This document shows, one piece after another, positions 14,839-15,073 of a DNA stretch of 15,073 bases. The notes beneath the pieces were generated by a model. The model was not told where the DNA came from. It worked only from the letters and a program-made list of their open reading frames with translations, and searched no databases. The stretch comes from DATAYF01 sp036272735 (GTDB lineage: Bacteria; Chloroflexota; Ktedonobacteria; Ktedonobacterales; Ktedonobacteraceae), in contig DATAYF010000506.1 in the NCBI GenBank assembly GCA_036272735.1, positions 1-15,073 of the forward strand, given 5' to 3'. Made by a program: the position numbers and the translations under genes. The stretch's first letter is position 1. Every line of letters begins with the position of its first letter.

Positions 14839-15073
14839 GTAATTCATTTATCGAAATCCTTTCTGAGTAGAAAGCAGTAGAACGTTGATGGATTTGGTTT
14901 GTTTGAACTGCTACTCGCCTCTCTGCGGAAAAGCACCGTCATTACAGCAACCGCCGAACTTTTGCACACGGGACAACAAACAACCAGGCCAAAAAGCCAG
15001 TCGTGCCAGGCTCCCCGAACGCATCCATATGTAATCCCATGGTAATGATGGACCGTTTGATCCCTGCCGTTGT
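14839..15073. other. Right-edge region with no recognised gene
   Basis: The 235 bases after the CRISPR array show no recognisable gene, RNA or mobile element. One minus-strand frame is open from the window edge to a TGA at 14844-14846 (about 75 residues). It contains CCPVCKS but no second CxxC and no family I recognise, so it is not called. Confidence 0.5.

Overview
The window looks like part of a Ktedonobacteria-like (Chloroflexota) chromosome. This rests on an inference from the gene mix: a type VII secretion (T7SS) core beside a VWA/PP2C/kinase triad, a TIR-like single-pass membrane protein, a degenerate TPR protein and short structured interspersed repeats. No rRNA or taxonomic marker is present, so the placement is tentative. 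Coding is dense and moderately GC-rich.

Left half (1-7604, minus strand). Transcription runs right to left through six genes: a von Willebrand A protein, a PP2C-type phosphatase and an atypical Ser/Thr kinase (phosphatase and kinase share an ATGA overlap), then, after a 183-base gap, a WXG100 protein, a YukD/EsaB ubiquitin-like protein and a large EccC-type ATPase with three P-loop domains. EccC runs off the left edge, probably only tens of residues short of its end. A strong nested GC-rich hairpin sits between the WXG100 gene and esaB. The most interesting reading is a T7SS whose core is coupled to a TerY-P-like (VWA, PP2C, kinase) phospho-signalling triad.

Middle (7605-11047). A divergent intergenic region carries one copy of a structured repeat and a good promoter for a TIR-like/transmembrane/extracytoplasmic protein. 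Next is a DUF1611 (DgcN-like) gene, then a MITE-like element with 22-base perfect terminal inverted repeats between the convergent DUF1611 and trmB genes.

Right half (11047-15073). trmB (minus) is followed by a 390-base intergenic region, a protein of about nine TPRs, a second copy of the structured repeat, and a dipeptide epimerase/DgcA-like enolase-superfamily enzyme with a hairpin terminator. DgcN and DgcA homologues are known as a D-glutamate catabolic pair; here trmB and the TPR gene separate them. A small CRISPR array (four repeats, three spacers, decaying at its right end, no cas genes in the window) follows. The last 235 bases hold no recognised gene.
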